NCBI RefSeq assembly: GCF_013393325.1
Contig: NZ_QJRC01000082.1
Location: 28,504 to 92,503 of the forward strand
Direction: 5' to 3'
Length of the DNA: 64,000 nt
Source of the DNA: Pseudomonas hunanensis
GTDB lineage: Bacteria; Pseudomonadota; Gammaproteobacteria; Pseudomonadales; Pseudomonadaceae
Shown here: piece by piece, positions 38,453 to 47,779 of the stretch
How the letters are laid out: the number at the start of each line of letters is the position of its first letter
Position numbering within the stretch: the first letter of the stretch is position 1
Notes under the pieces: generated by a model
Databases searched by the model: none
What the model was told of the DNA's origin: nothing
What the model saw: the letters and a program-made list of their open reading frames with translations, nothing else
Program-made: the position numbers and the translations under genes

Positions 38453-38788
38453 GCGTGCTCTTATTGTTTTTTTTGCTGGGCTTCTTGTTTTTGTTGAGCG
38501 CCCTGTCCACAAATCTCGAAGCTTGTGGACGACCCCTAAACCAGGGGTTAAGAGCAAACGGATTGCTTTGGCCGCTGATGTCACGTTGATCTGTCGATCC
38601 AACCAGTTCAGGCGCTGCTTTTTAGTGCAGTTTTTGTTGTTCTCTGCCTGGTCGTGGGGCAAGCCCCAAACACGCATCCTCTCCAAAAGAATCAGTTAGC
38701 TGCGCCTCCGCCGTCTTGTTTTTATTGTGCGTGAGCCGTTTCGTCTTGTTCTTATTGTAGGTTGCAGTGCTTGTTATTGTTTTTGTAC
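38416..38788 (-). ncRNA. crcZ: CrcZ small RNA (Hfq/Crc decoy)
   Basis: Regulatory RNA that sequesters the Hfq-Crc repressor and so relieves carbon catabolite repression. It is identified by position between cbrB and pcnB, by a sigma-54 promoter, and by at least six A-rich CA motifs of AAnAAnAA type on the minus strand, for example ACAAAAACAATAACAA (38786-38771), ACAATAAGAACAAG (38758-38745), ACAATAAAAACAAG (38728-38715), AACAACAAAAA (38641-38631) and CAACAAAAACAAG (38497-38485). The predicted transcript is about 370 nt, with a start about 12 bases after the -12 box. Exact ends are inferred. Confidence 0.9.
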
Positions 38789-38798
38789 TAAGCATATA

Positions 38799-38813
38799 GC
38801 AGGTGCCGTGCCA
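38799..38813 (-). promoter_or_regulatory. Sigma-54 promoter of crcZ
   Basis: Minus strand TGGCAC-GGCAC-CTGC matches the -24/-12 consensus (TGGCAC, five bases, TTGC) with a single mismatch. Transcription should start near 38788 and needs an activator, presumably CbrB bound upstream at 38911-38936. Confidence 0.85.
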
Positions 38814-38910
38814 ACTTTTTGAAACCTAGCAAAATCAAGGGGTTGAGGTGTTCTGGTGATTTTTGTGACGCCGAAAATGTCGAAATTTCGTTACCGTACG
38901 CCTCGGGAAC

Positions 38911-38936
38911 TGTTACGGCGGAAAGGTTGGGTAACA
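38911..38936. promoter_or_regulatory. CbrB-type enhancer site upstream of crcZ
   Basis: TGTTAC, 14 bases, GTAACA: a perfect inverted repeat of hexamers centred about 135 bases upstream of the crcZ start. Further half-sites GTTAC (38890-38894) and TGTTAC (38957-38962) flank it. The arrangement agrees with the binding pattern reported for CbrB, as far as I recall it. Confidence 0.75.
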
Positions 38937-39006
38937 GATTTTTGCGGGAACTGATGTGTTACCGGGGGGCTTTGAAGCCAGGTGTGCTCGCCATGGCCCG
39001 TTCAGG

Positions 39007-39052
39007 GCCTATGCGATCGAGCGCCGCCCGCGCGGCGCTCGATCGCATAGGC
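39007..39052. terminator. Perfect 21-bp hairpin after cbrB
   Basis: Arms 39007-39027 and 39032-39052 are perfectly complementary around CCGC. This is exceptionally long for a bacterial hairpin. It lies 36 bases beyond the cbrB stop, between cbrB and the crcZ enhancer. It lacks a U-tract, so it may block exonucleases, limit readthrough from cbrB into crcZ, or act as a cruciform. Confidence 0.7.
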
Positions 39053-39087
39053 GCCGCAATTGCTGCGGCGTACCGTGCGCAGGCTGG

Positions 39088-40530
39088 TTATTCGCTGGTA
39101 GCGTTGCTTTTGCGCCGCGGGATGCCCAGGCGCTGACGGCGTTCCCACAGGCACTTGCGGCTGACGCCCAGCTTGCGTGCCAGTTCGGTCTCGGTCATGT
39201 GGTCCTGGTGTTCGAGCACGAAGTGCTGGAAGTAGTCTTCCAGCGACAGGTCCTCGGTCGGCTCGTGGCTGGCACTGGCCGCACTGGCCACCACCAGGGC
39301 GTTGTCGAGGATGTCGTCTTCTTCCAGGTCGCTCAGCTCGATGTCGATACCCAGCAGGTCGGCGGAAATCTCTGCGCTCTCGCTGAGAATCACCGCGCGC
39401 TCCACGGCGTTTTCCAGCTCGCGCACGTTACCCGGCCAGCTGTAGTGTCGAATGGCCTGCTCGGCTTCGGCCGAGAAGTGCAGGTCGTCGCGGCCGATGC
39501 GCGCACTCTGGCGAGCGAGGAAGGCGCTGGCGATCTCGTTGACGTCGCTGCCGCGCTCGCGCAGGGCCGGCAGCTTCAGGGCGATCACGTGCAGGCGGTA
39601 ATAGAGGTCTTCACGGAACTGGCCGGCCTTGGCCAGGTTCTTCAGGTCGCGGTGGGTCGCGGCGATCAGGCGCACATCCACCTTTTGCGACTGTACCGAA
39701 CCCACCCGGCGAATCTCTCCTTCCTGCAGCACGCGCAACAGGCGAGCCTGGGCTTCCAGCGGCAGCTCGCCGATTTCATCGAGGAACAGCGTACCGCCAT
39801 CGGCGGCTTCCACCAGGCCGGCGCGCCCGGCGCTGGCACCGGTGAACGCGCCTTTTTCGTGGCCGAACAGTTCGGACTCGATCAGTGTCTCGGGGATGGC
39901 CGCGCAGTTCACTGAAATCATCGGCGCCTTGGCCCGGCGCGACAGGTTGTGCAGGGCGCGGGCCACCAGCTCTTTACCCGTGCCCGACTCACCCTGGATA
40001 AGCACATTGGAGTCGGTGGGTGCGACCTTGCGGATCTTGCTGTACATGTCCTGCATGGGCGGGCACGAGCCGATGATGCCGATTTCGCCATTGGCCGCTG
40101 CCGCGCTGTTTTTATCGGCTGGGGCAGCCTTGCCATTGCTGGCGCGTGGCTCGGCAGCGGGTGCGGCGGCCGGGGCGTTTTGCCGGTCACGCAGGATGCG
40201 CGCCACCGCTTGCAGCATCTCGTCATGGTCGAAGGGCTTGGCGATGTAGTCCACCGCGCCCATTTTCATCGAGTCCACCGCCGAGCGCAGGCTGGCGTAA
40301 CTGGTCATGATCAGCACCGGGGTGCCCTGGCCGAGCTTGATCAGCTCGGTGCCGGGAGCGCCTGGCAAGCGCAGGTCACTGACGATGAGGTCGAAGGTGG
40401 CAATGCTGAAGCGTTCCTGGGCTTCCTGCACCGAGCCGGCTTCGCTGACCTGGTACTGGTTCCGCTCAAGCAGGCGACGCAGGGCCGAGCGGATGATGGT
40501 TTCGTCTTCGACGATCAGAATGTGCGGCAT
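39088..40530 (-). CDS. cbrB: Two-component response regulator CbrB (NtrC family)
   Basis: Sigma-54-dependent activator of carbon/nitrogen balance genes and of CrcZ. The 480-residue protein has a receiver domain (1-120) with Asp52 in IVSDLRLPG and Lys in YIAKPF, a variable Ala-rich linker (about 125-150), an AAA+ domain (about 155-390) with Walker A GESGTGKE, the sigma-54 contact loop GAFTGA and LDEIGELPL, and a C-terminal Fis-type helix-turn-helix (about 435-475, [23 protein letters not shown]). It starts 4 bases after the cbrA stop, so the two are cotranscribed. Confidence 0.97.
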   Translation of the reverse strand: MPHILIVEDETIIRSALRRLLERNQYQVSEAGSVQEAQERFSIATFDLIVSDLRLPGAPGTELIKLGQGTPVLIMTSYASLRSAVDSMKMGAVDYIAKPFDHDEMLQAVARILRDRQNAPAAAPAAEPRASNGKAAPADKNSAAAANGEIGIIGSCPPMQDMYSKIRKVAPTDSNVLIQGESGTGKELVARALHNLSRRAKAPMISVNCAAIPETLIESELFGHEKGAFTGASAGRAGLVEAADGGTLFLDEIGELPLEAQARLLRVLQEGEIRRVGSVQSQKVDVRLIAATHRDLKNLAKAGQFREDLYYRLHVIALKLPALRERGSDVNEIASAFLARQSARIGRDDLHFSAEAEQAIRHYSWPGNVRELENAVERAVILSESAEISADLLGIDIELSDLEEDDILDNALVVASAASASHEPTEDLSLEDYFQHFVLEHQDHMTETELARKLGVSRKCLWERRQRLGIPRRKSNATSE

Positions 40531-40534
40531 TGAT

Positions 40535-43504
40535 TCAATTCTCTCGACGGTCTCGAATTTCAGGGGACGTCGCTACGACATGCCGGGGCAGGGTCACGCG
40601 GATCCGGGTGCCACGTTGCCGTTCGATATCGGCCGGGCTGTCGATGGTGATTTGCCCATAATGCTCTTCCACGATGGAATAGACCAGAGCGAGCCCCAGT
40701 CCGGTTCCTTCGCCCGGGTCCTTGGTGGTGAAGAAGGGTTCGAACAGGCGGTCCTGGATGTTCTTCGGAATCCCGCTGCCCTCGTCTTCGACGATCAGGT
40801 CGACGGTGTGCTCACTGGTCTCGCTACGCACGCGCACGGCACTGCCGGCGGGCGAGGCGTCGCGGGCGTTGGAGAGCAGGTTGATCAGCACCTGGGCCAG
40901 GCGCTGCGGGTCCCCTTCGGCCCAGTGGTCTGGGTCGCAGAGGTTGAAGAACTGTACTTCGAAATTGCGCCGGTTCAACGCCAGCAGACCGATGGCATCC
41001 TGTGCCACTTCGGCCAGGCACACGGGTTCCTCGCTGTTCTGGTGGCTGCCACCGGCATGGGCGAAGCTCATCAACGACTGGACGATGCGCGACACGCGCT
41101 TGGTCTGGTCGAGGATCTGGCTGGACAGCTCGATGATTTCGCCATCGCCTTCGCGTTCTTCACGCAGGTTCTGCGCGAGGCAAGCGATGCCAGTGATCGG
41201 GTTGCCGATTTCGTGGGCCACGCCGGCGGCCAGGCGGCCGATACTGGCCAGGCGCTCGGAGTGCACCAGCTTGTCTTCCAGTGCCTGGGTCTCGGTCAGG
41301 TCTTCCACCAGCAGCACCAGGCCACTGTTACCGGGGGCCAACGGCTCGTCGATGGCCGCCTTGTGCAGGTTCAGCCAGCGCGGCTGGCCGTCCAGCGCCA
41401 GGCGCTGCTTGTGCAGGTGCTCGTCGGGCACGTCGATGAACCCTTGCAGCAGGCCGCGCCAAGGCTCGTCTATGGTGACCAGGCGCGAACCGACCACATG
41501 CTTGGCGGCAATGCCGGTAAGCTCTTCCATGGCCTTGTTCCACATCAGGATTTCCTGGTCCTTGGCCAGCGAGCAGACGCCCATGGGCAGCTCCTGCAGG
41601 GTTTGGCGGTGGTAGCGGCGCAGGGCATCGAGCTCGGCGGCCAGGCCGGTCAGACGCGAGTGGTAGTCTTCCAGGCGGCTTTCGATGAAGTGGATGTCTT
41701 CGGTCACGTAGTTTTCGTTACCGGACTTGTACGGCAGGAACGTCTCGACCATGTCCTGGGCCACGCTCGGCCCCATCAGGCCGGACAGGTTGGCCTCGAT
41801 GCGGTCGCGCAGGCGGCGCAGGGCATAGGGGCGGCGCTCGTCGAACGGCAGGTAGAGGTCGCGCAGGGCTTGCTCCACTTCCTTTTGTGCGGCCTTGGCC
41901 CCCAGCGGTTTGGCCAGCTGAGTGGCGAACTCCTGCGGTGAGGCGGCGTGCAGCTCGCGGCGTTGCGGGCGGCGCACGTTGTCCACCGCGCAGGCTTCGG
42001 CCGCACTGACCTCTTCGTTGCTGGCGTTGGTGAACAGCGAGATCAGGGTGAACAACAGCACGTTTGCCGCCAGCGAGGCGATTGCCGCCATGTGCCAGCT
42101 GGTGTCGTCCAGCACATAGATCATGTCCAGCAACGGAATGTAGAAACCCTGCAGGTTGCCCAGCAGCGGCAGCAGCATGGTCACCATCCACACCAAGGTG
42201 CCGGCCAGCAGCCCGGCGATGAAGCCGCGGCGGTTGGCGGTCGGCCAGTACAGTACCGACAGCACGCCAGGCAAAAACTGCAAGGTGGCGACGAAGGCGA
42301 CGATGCCCAGGTTGGCCAGGCTCTGGTGGTTGTTCTGGGTCAGGTAGAACATGAAGCCGGCGGTGATGATGGCGACGATCAGTGCCCGTCGGGTCCACTT
42401 CAGCCAGCGGTAGATGTTGCCCTCGGCCGGGGGTTGGTACAGCGGCAGCACCAGGTGGTTCAGGGCCATGCCCGACAGCGCCAGGGTGGTGACGATGATC
42501 AGGCCGCTGGCCGCCGACAGGCCGCCAATGTAGGCCAGCAGTGCCAATGCCTGGTTGTTGGCGGCAATCCCCAGGCCCAGGGTGAAGTACTCGGGGTTGG
42601 TGCTGGCGCCCAGGCGCAGGCCGGCCCACAGCACCAGCGGTACGGCCAGGCTCATCAGCAGCAGGAACAGCGGCAGTCCCCAGCTGGCGCTGACCAGCGA
42701 GCGCGGGTTGAGGTTTTCGGTGAAGGCCATGTGGTACATGTGCGGCATGACGATGGCCGAGGCGAAGAACACCAGCAGCAGGGTGCGCCATGGGCCTTCC
42801 TGCAGCGGGGTGTGCAGGGCGGCAAGGGCGGTCTGGTTCTGTAGCAGCCAGACTTCCAGCTCATGCGGGCCGCCGAATACGCCATACAAGGCGTACAGGC
42901 CGATACCGCCCAGGGCCAGCAGCTTGATCACCGACTCGAAGGCGATGGCGAAAACCAGCCCTTCATGTTTCTCACGCGTGGCAATGTGCCGCGAGCCGAA
43001 GAAAATGGTGAACAGGATGATCAGCGTACAGAAGGCAAACGCTACCCGGGCCTTGACCGGCTCACCGGTAAGGATGCTGATCGAATCGGCCACCGCCTGG
43101 ATCTGCAGAGCCAGCAACGGCAGCACACCGATGAGCATGATGATGGTGGTCAATGCCCCGGCCCAGGTGCTGCGGAAGCGGAACGCCAGCAGGTCGGCCA
43201 GCGATGACAGCTGGTAGGTGCGGGTGATCTTGAGGATCGGGTAGAGCAGCACCGGTGCCAGCAGGAAGGCGCCGGACACCCCCAGGTAACAGGCGAGGAA
43301 GCCGTAGCCATACTGGTAGGCCAGGCCCACCGAGCCATAAAAGGCCCAGGCACTGGCGTACACGCCCAGCGACAGGGTGTAGGTAAGCGGGTGGCGAATG
43401 ATCGAGCGCGGGATCAACCCGCGCTCGCTGATCCAGGCCACGCCGAACAGCACCATGAGGTACCCGGCGCTGATCAGGATCATCTGGGTCAGGCTAAAGC
43501 TCAT
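40535..43504 (-). CDS. cbrA: Hybrid transporter-sensor histidine kinase CbrA
   Basis: Membrane sensor kinase that phosphorylates CbrB. About 989 residues: a sodium/solute symporter-like domain of about 13 membrane helices (1-500, with [22 protein letters not shown] at the N-terminus), a linker of STAC type, a PAS region (about 620-730), a HisKA box with His764 in [11 protein letters not shown], and an HATPase domain with EDEGSGIP and GTGLGLALV. In P. putida relatives this sensor has been reported to transport histidine. An in-frame ATG also exists at 43510; 43504 (MSFSLTQ) is favoured. It overlaps cbrX. Confidence 0.96.
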   Translation of the reverse strand: MSFSLTQMILISAGYLMVLFGVAWISERGLIPRSIIRHPLTYTLSLGVYASAWAFYGSVGLAYQYGYGFLACYLGVSGAFLLAPVLLYPILKITRTYQLSSLADLLAFRFRSTWAGALTTIIMLIGVLPLLALQIQAVADSISILTGEPVKARVAFAFCTLIILFTIFFGSRHIATREKHEGLVFAIAFESVIKLLALGGIGLYALYGVFGGPHELEVWLLQNQTALAALHTPLQEGPWRTLLLVFFASAIVMPHMYHMAFTENLNPRSLVSASWGLPLFLLLMSLAVPLVLWAGLRLGASTNPEYFTLGLGIAANNQALALLAYIGGLSAASGLIIVTTLALSGMALNHLVLPLYQPPAEGNIYRWLKWTRRALIVAIITAGFMFYLTQNNHQSLANLGIVAFVATLQFLPGVLSVLYWPTANRRGFIAGLLAGTLVWMVTMLLPLLGNLQGFYIPLLDMIYVLDDTSWHMAAIASLAANVLLFTLISLFTNASNEEVSAAEACAVDNVRRPQRRELHAASPQEFATQLAKPLGAKAAQKEVEQALRDLYLPFDERRPYALRRLRDRIEANLSGLMGPSVAQDMVETFLPYKSGNENYVTEDIHFIESRLEDYHSRLTGLAAELDALRRYHRQTLQELPMGVCSLAKDQEILMWNKAMEELTGIAAKHVVGSRLVTIDEPWRGLLQGFIDVPDEHLHKQRLALDGQPRWLNLHKAAIDEPLAPGNSGLVLLVEDLTETQALEDKLVHSERLASIGRLAAGVAHEIGNPITGIACLAQNLREEREGDGEIIELSSQILDQTKRVSRIVQSLMSFAHAGGSHQNSEEPVCLAEVAQDAIGLLALNRRNFEVQFFNLCDPDHWAEGDPQRLAQVLINLLSNARDASPAGSAVRVRSETSEHTVDLIVEDEGSGIPKNIQDRLFEPFFTTKDPGEGTGLGLALVYSIVEEHYGQITIDSPADIERQRGTRIRVTLPRHVVATSPEIRDRREN

Positions 43505-43670
43505 CGGCATCTCGTTGGCTCTGCAGGATGAAGGTGACGACGATCAGGATCAGCCAGAGCAGGTAGGGGCGGTACCAGGCTCCGGTCGGCTCGATCCACC
43601 AGTCCATGATGGCCGGGGAGAACAGGTAGATCCCCACGACCAGAAGCAGGACCAAACGATAGATGTACAT
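43494..43670 (-). CDS. cbrX: Small membrane protein CbrX, overlapping cbrA
   Basis: A 58-residue frame beginning MYIYRLVLLLVVGIYLFSPA and ending [19 protein letters not shown]. It has two hydrophobic segments (about 5-22 and 38-51) separated by a WWIEPTGAWYRPY linker, suggesting a two-pass inner-membrane protein. Its last 11 bases overlap the start of cbrA in another frame, and cbrA lacks a good ribosome-binding site of its own, so translational coupling is likely. A gene of this kind, called cbrX, is known upstream of cbrA in Pseudomonas (general knowledge). Its function is not settled. Confidence 0.8.
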   Translation of the reverse strand: MYIYRLVLLLVVGIYLFSPAIMDWWIEPTGAWYRPYLLWLILIVVTFILQSQRDADEL

Positions 43671-43833
43671 GCTGGCCTCGATGGTTGGGCGCTGCGGGCT
43701 TGGACTTATTATTGGCGCAAATGGCGGGGGGGATGCTAGCGGGAATCCACAGTGTTCGCCAAGATTTTGAATTCATTGGGCTTTTGTTTTCGAGAGATGG
43801 TTTGCCCGTGCCCGCGAAGGGGCTGGTAGAACC

Positions 43834-44721
43834 TCAGCGCAAATCAGCCTCTGGCACCGTAGTCTTCTGCGCAATCGCCTCTGGCCGCCACTGTTTACGG
43901 GCTACCGCCAGTACCTCAGCCGGCGTTGCCACCAGCAGCTCCGGGTCGGTGTCCTGCCCCAGTGCCCGCAAGGCTCGCAGCAACAACGGCGTTGCATGCT
44001 CCACCTGCAGCGGAGGCGAACGGTAGGACTTGCCCAGCTTGTGCCCGTCAGGCTGCACGATCAGCGGAATGTGCAGGTAACGCGGCTGCGAGAAGCCCAG
44101 CAGCTCTTGCAGGTACAGCTGGCGCGGGGTGTTGTCGAGCAGGTCGGCGCCGCGCACGATGTCGGTAACACCCTGCCAGGCATCGTCCAGCACCACCGCC
44201 AGTTGGTACGCATACAGCCCGTCACGGCGCTGGATGACGAAATCGCCCACCTCACGGCCCAGGTGCTGCTGGTACTCACCCTGCACCCGATCGGTGAAGC
44301 GGTAGATCAGTTCTGGCACCCGTAAGCGGATTGCCGCGCCTTCACGGGCATGCCCGGCATTGCGGCACAAGCCGGGGTAGATGCCGTTGTAGCCTTCAAG
44401 CTGCTTGCGCGAGCAGGTGCAGGCATAGGCCAGGCCCATGTTGAACAGGCGGTCTACCACGGCGGCATAGGCATCGTGTCGCTGGCTCTGGAACACCACT
44501 TCGCCATCCCACTCCAGGCCATAACGCTCCAGGGTCTGCAGGATGGCATCACGGGCGCCAGGCATTTCCCGGGGTGGGTCGGTGTCTTCCATGCGCAGCA
44601 GCCAGCGGCCATTGACGGCGCGGGCATCGAGCCAGGAGGCGAGGGCGGCGACCAGCGAGCCAAAATGCAGGAAGCCGCTGGGGGTGGGGGCGAAGCGCCC
44701 GATGTAGCTGGAGTTGGTCAT
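43834..44721 (-). CDS. gluQ: Glutamyl-Q tRNA(Asp) synthetase GluQ
   Basis: Attaches glutamate to queuosine in tRNA-Asp. The 295-residue protein resembles the catalytic half of glutamyl-tRNA synthetase without an anticodon domain: RFAPTPSGFLHFGSLVAA (HIGH-like), the zinc ligands CTCSR...YPGLC, and the KMSKS-like KLGKS. ATG 44721 gives MTNSSYIGRFAPTPSG, the family start; a start 5 codons earlier (44736) is possible but falls near the dksA terminator. The dksA-gluQ pairing is conserved in proteobacteria. Confidence 0.96.
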   Translation of the reverse strand: MTNSSYIGRFAPTPSGFLHFGSLVAALASWLDARAVNGRWLLRMEDTDPPREMPGARDAILQTLERYGLEWDGEVVFQSQRHDAYAAVVDRLFNMGLAYACTCSRKQLEGYNGIYPGLCRNAGHAREGAAIRLRVPELIYRFTDRVQGEYQQHLGREVGDFVIQRRDGLYAYQLAVVLDDAWQGVTDIVRGADLLDNTPRQLYLQELLGFSQPRYLHIPLIVQPDGHKLGKSYRSPPLQVEHATPLLLRALRALGQDTDPELLVATPAEVLAVARKQWRPEAIAQKTTVPEADLR

Positions 44722-44740
44722 GGTCAGGCTGGGCACATAA

Positions 44741-44769
44741 ATGAAACGGGGCGCATCAAGCGCCCCGTT
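44741..44769 (-). terminator. Terminator between dksA and gluQ
   Basis: Minus strand AACGGGGCGC (44769-44760 complement) and GCGCCCCGTT pair perfectly for 10 bp around a 5-base loop, followed by TCATTT. It lies 16-44 bases after the dksA stop and just before the gluQ start, so gluQ expression depends on readthrough. Confidence 0.8.
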
Positions 44770-44784
44770 CAGGTGGAAGAAAGA

Positions 44785-45228
44785 TCAGCCTTTGCCGACC
44801 GTTTTTTCCTTTTTCTCGGCGATTTCCTTGCAGTCGAAGCACAGGTCTGCGGTAGGACGGGCTTCCAGACGGCGCAGGCCGATTTCGATACCGCACGATT
44901 CGCACCAGCCGTATTCATCGGCCTTGATCTTGTCGAGGGTCTTGTCGATTTTCTTGATCAGCTTGCGTTCGCGATCGCGATTACGCAGCTCCAGGGCGAA
45001 TTCTTCTTCCTGGCTGGCGCGGTCGGCCGGGTCGGGGAAGTTGGCTGCTTCGTCCTTCATGTGGTCCACAGTGCGGTCCACACTGGTCATCAGCTCTTGC
45101 TTCCACGCGCCAAGAAGCTTGGTGAAGTGCTTTTTCATGGGCTCGCCCATGTACTCTTCACCCTTGGTTTCTACGTAGGGCTCGACACCGTACATGGTCT
45201 GGGCTTTTTGCTTTTCTACGGTGGACAT
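44785..45228 (-). CDS. dksA: RNA polymerase-binding transcription factor DksA
   Basis: Stringent-response cofactor that binds the polymerase secondary channel with ppGpp. The 147-residue protein has the long coiled coil (about 32-110) with the tip DxxDxA in DPADRASQEEE and the four-cysteine zinc finger CESC...CFDC (about 114-138). AGGCGG precedes ATG 45228, chosen over the in-frame start at 45246. It terminates at a hairpin before gluQ, the common dksA-gluQ arrangement. Confidence 0.97.
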   Translation of the reverse strand: MSTVEKQKAQTMYGVEPYVETKGEEYMGEPMKKHFTKLLGAWKQELMTSVDRTVDHMKDEAANFPDPADRASQEEEFALELRNRDRERKLIKKIDKTLDKIKADEYGWCESCGIEIGLRRLEARPTADLCFDCKEIAEKKEKTVGKG

Positions 45229-45438
45229 GAATAGACCGCCTCTCACTCATCTGATCCAATGCGCAGGCTGCTCCATCTCCGGCACCCGCCGGCCCTGCGA
45301 CTGCGAGCCGCCGAACTTACCAGATAGATCGGGGGTGCGCTACCCCGCCTGTTACTGGCAATTGACAGCGGCGCAAGCCACACGTTCGGTGGTGTGCAGA
45401 GGTAGAATCTCCAGTTTAGACCCAATTGAGAGAAGGTC

Positions 45439-46611
45439 ATGGCCCACCCCTACAGTGCGCGCAGCCGCGCCATCGAACCCTTCCACGTCATGGCGCTGCT
45501 GGCCCGGGCCAACGAGCTGCAGGCGGCCGGGCACGACGTGATCCACCTGGAAATTGGCGAGCCGGACTTCACCACCGCCGCGCCCATCGTCGCCGCCGGC
45601 CAGGCCGCACTGGCCGCCGGGCACACCCGTTACACCGCCGCACGCGGCCTGCCGGCACTGCGCGAAGCGATTGCCGGCTTTTATGGCCAGCGCTATGGCC
45701 TGAGTATCGATCCGGAGCGCATTCTCATTACCCCAGGTGGCTCTGGCGCGCTGCTTCTGGCCAGCAGCCTGTTGGTCGACCCGGGCAAGCACTGGCTGCT
45801 GGCCGACCCGGGTTACCCGTGCAATCGCCACTTCCTGCGCCTGGTAGAGGGTGGGGCGCAGCTGGTGCCGGTGGGCCCGGAGGTGAATTACCAGCTGACC
45901 GCTGACCTGGTCGAGCGTTACTGGGACAAGGACTCGGTCGGTGCGCTGGTCGCTTCACCGGCTAACCCGACCGGTACGGTGCTGGGGCGCGAGGCGCTGG
46001 CCAGCCTTGCCAAAACCACCCACGAGCGGCATGGTCACCTGGTGGTGGACGAGATCTACCATGGCCTCACCTATGGCATGGACGCACCTAGCGTGTTGGA
46101 AGTGGACGACTCGGCGTTCGTCCTGAATAGTTTTTCCAAGTATTTCGGCATGACCGGTTGGCGCCTTGGCTGGCTGGTGGCCCCACCCGGCGCGGTGGCT
46201 GACCTGGAGAAGCTGGCACAAAACCTGTACATCAGTGCACCGAGCATGGCCCAGCATGCCGCGTTGGCGTGCTTCCAGCCCGAAACCCTGGCCATTTTCG
46301 AAGAGCGCCGCGCCGAGTTCGCCCGCCGTCGCGACTATTTGCTGCCCGCCCTGCGCGAACTGGGCTTCCGCATTGCCGTCGAGCCGCAGGGCGCGTTCTA
46401 CCTGTATGCCGACATCAGCGCATTTGGCGGTGACGCGTTCGCCTTTTGCCGACACTTCCTGGAGACCGAGCACCTGGCCTTCACGCCGGGCCTGGACTTC
46501 GGCCGCCACCTGGCCGGGCACCATGTGCGCTTTGCCTACACCCAGAGCCTGCCGCGCCTGGAAGAGGCGGTGCAGCGTATTGCCCGTGGCCTGCGGAGCT
46601 GGCAAGGCTGA
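45439..46611 (+). CDS. PLP-dependent aminotransferase, class I/II
   Basis: A 390-residue fold-type I aminotransferase of the AspC/alanine-type branch. Marks are [14 protein letters not shown], the PLP phosphate region [24 protein letters not shown], and the PLP-lysine [15 protein letters not shown] (lysine near residue 234), with a C-terminal arginine in [10 protein letters not shown] for substrate carboxylate. Substrate is uncertain. GAGAGAAGG precedes ATG 45439. Its stop overlaps the sfsA start in TGATG, so the pair forms an operon. Confidence 0.93.
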   Translation: MAHPYSARSRAIEPFHVMALLARANELQAAGHDVIHLEIGEPDFTTAAPIVAAGQAALAAGHTRYTAARGLPALREAIAGFYGQRYGLSIDPERILITPGGSGALLLASSLLVDPGKHWLLADPGYPCNRHFLRLVEGGAQLVPVGPEVNYQLTADLVERYWDKDSVGALVASPANPTGTVLGREALASLAKTTHERHGHLVVDEIYHGLTYGMDAPSVLEVDDSAFVLNSFSKYFGMTGWRLGWLVAPPGAVADLEKLAQNLYISAPSMAQHAALACFQPETLAIFEERRAEFARRRDYLLPALRELGFRIAVEPQGAFYLYADISAFGGDAFAFCRHFLETEHLAFTPGLDFGRHLAGHHVRFAYTQSLPRLEEAVQRIARGLRSWQG

Positions 46612-47324
46612 TGCGTTTCTTTCCCCCTCTTGAACAGGGCCGCCTGCTGCGCCGCTACAAGCGCTTTCTGGCCGATATCGAACTGACCAGCGGCGAGCAG
46701 ATGACCATCCACTGCCCGAACACCGGTTCCATGCTCAACTGCATGCGTGAAGGCGGGCTGGTGTGGTTCAGCCGCTCCAACGACCCCAAGCGCAAGCTGC
46801 CGGGCACCTGGGAGATCAGCGAAACCCCACAAGGGCGGCTGGCCTGTGTGAATACTGGGCGGGCCAATGCGCTGGTCGAAGAGGCGCTGCGGGCCGGCAC
46901 CATCGTCGAGTTGGCCGGCTTTACCGCGCTCAAGCGTGAAGTGGCCTATGGCGAGGAAGGCAGCCGCATCGACTTTCGTTTGGAGTTCGACGGGGCCCCG
47001 GTTTATGTCGAGGTCAAGAGCGTGACCCTGGGCTACCCCGACACTGCAGTCGCAGCCTTTCCCGATGCGGTGACGCAGCGCGGTGCCAAGCATTTGCGCG
47101 AGCTGGCGAAGTTGGCGCGGCAGGGGGTGCGGGCGGTGCAGCTGTATTGCGTGAACCTGACCGATGTAGAAGCCGTGCGCCCGGCCGAGGAAATCGATGC
47201 GGCGTATGCCCAGGCGCTGCGTGCCGCAGTGGCGGATGGGGTGGAGGTGCTGGCCTACGGCACCCGGTTGGATGCCGAAGGCATCGTCATCGACCGCCGC
47301 TTGCCAGTGCTGCTTAACCCTTGA
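46611..47324 (+). CDS. sfsA: DNA/RNA nuclease SfsA (sugar fermentation stimulation protein)
   Basis: A 237-residue protein of the SfsA family, with an OB-like N-terminus ([23 protein letters not shown] type, CPNTGSML) and a C-terminal nuclease-like core ([31 protein letters not shown]). The name comes from E. coli maltose metabolism; its exact role is unclear, and nuclease annotation rests on fold. Its ATG overlaps the aminotransferase stop. The 3' end overlaps the convergent Rieske gene by 11 bases, so the two stops interlock. Confidence 0.95.
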   Translation: MRFFPPLEQGRLLRRYKRFLADIELTSGEQMTIHCPNTGSMLNCMREGGLVWFSRSNDPKRKLPGTWEISETPQGRLACVNTGRANALVEEALRAGTIVELAGFTALKREVAYGEEGSRIDFRLEFDGAPVYVEVKSVTLGYPDTAVAAFPDAVTQRGAKHLRELAKLARQGVRAVQLYCVNLTDVEAVRPAEEIDAAYAQALRAAVADGVEVLAYGTRLDAEGIVIDRRLPVLLNP

Positions 47325-47631
47325 ACCAGATGCCCTGGCTGTCTTCGAGGCAGCCCAGGGCCTGCAGTTGATCACCCTCACAGGGGCCGGCCACGCATTC
47401 TCCGCTTTCTATCAGGAACAGCGCGCCATGATGGGCGCAGTGGATGAGGCTGGCGCCGTCGTCCAGAAACGCGTCTTCTGCCCAGTTCAGCGGGATGCCC
47501 CGGTGTGGACAGCGGTTGCGGTACAGGTAAACCTGGCCCTGGCGGCGCACGCCGAACAGTTCGAGCCCGTCTACGCTGAAGGCGCGGCTTTGGCCTTCGG
47601 CCAGGCCGTGGGAGTTACAAAGGAAATGCAT
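47314..47631 (-). CDS. Rieske [2Fe-2S] ferredoxin-like protein
   Basis: A 105-residue single-domain Rieske protein. The cluster ligands are visible as C41-x-H43 (CPHRG) and C65-x2-H68 (CAHHGALF), consistent with a soluble Rieske-type ferredoxin without membrane anchor or reductase domain. Partners are unknown. It converges on and overlaps sfsA (11 bases) and is divergent from the heme transporter, from which it is separated by a 148-base region with a Fur-box-like site. Confidence 0.9.
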   Translation of the reverse strand: MHFLCNSHGLAEGQSRAFSVDGLELFGVRRQGQVYLYRNRCPHRGIPLNWAEDAFLDDGASLIHCAHHGALFLIESGECVAGPCEGDQLQALGCLEDSQGIWFKG

Positions 47632-47672
47632 GGCAAGGATGACTCGTGAAACACGTGATGGCTTGACGCTTC

Positions 47673-47691
47673 AATGCGAATAATTATCAAA
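47673..47691. promoter_or_regulatory. Fur box upstream of the heme transporter
   Basis: The minus-strand reading TTTGATAATTATTCGCATT resembles the Fur consensus GATAATGATAATCATTATC over its first half. It is about 90 bases before phuT, consistent with iron repression of heme uptake. Confidence 0.6.
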
Positions 47692-47779
47692 TTGCCCGCA
47701 CTCGCTGCGCCTGACTGTCTATGGTGCGCAGTTCCGTCGCTCGCCACAAGGCGCGCGGCCCGCCTTCAGAAGGAACCCG

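Noticed and set aside
39007..39052. Reading the perfect inverted repeat as an attachment site, transposon end or integron-type recombination site
   Set aside because: No integrase, transposase or target duplication is nearby, and the flanking genes are in their usual conserved order.
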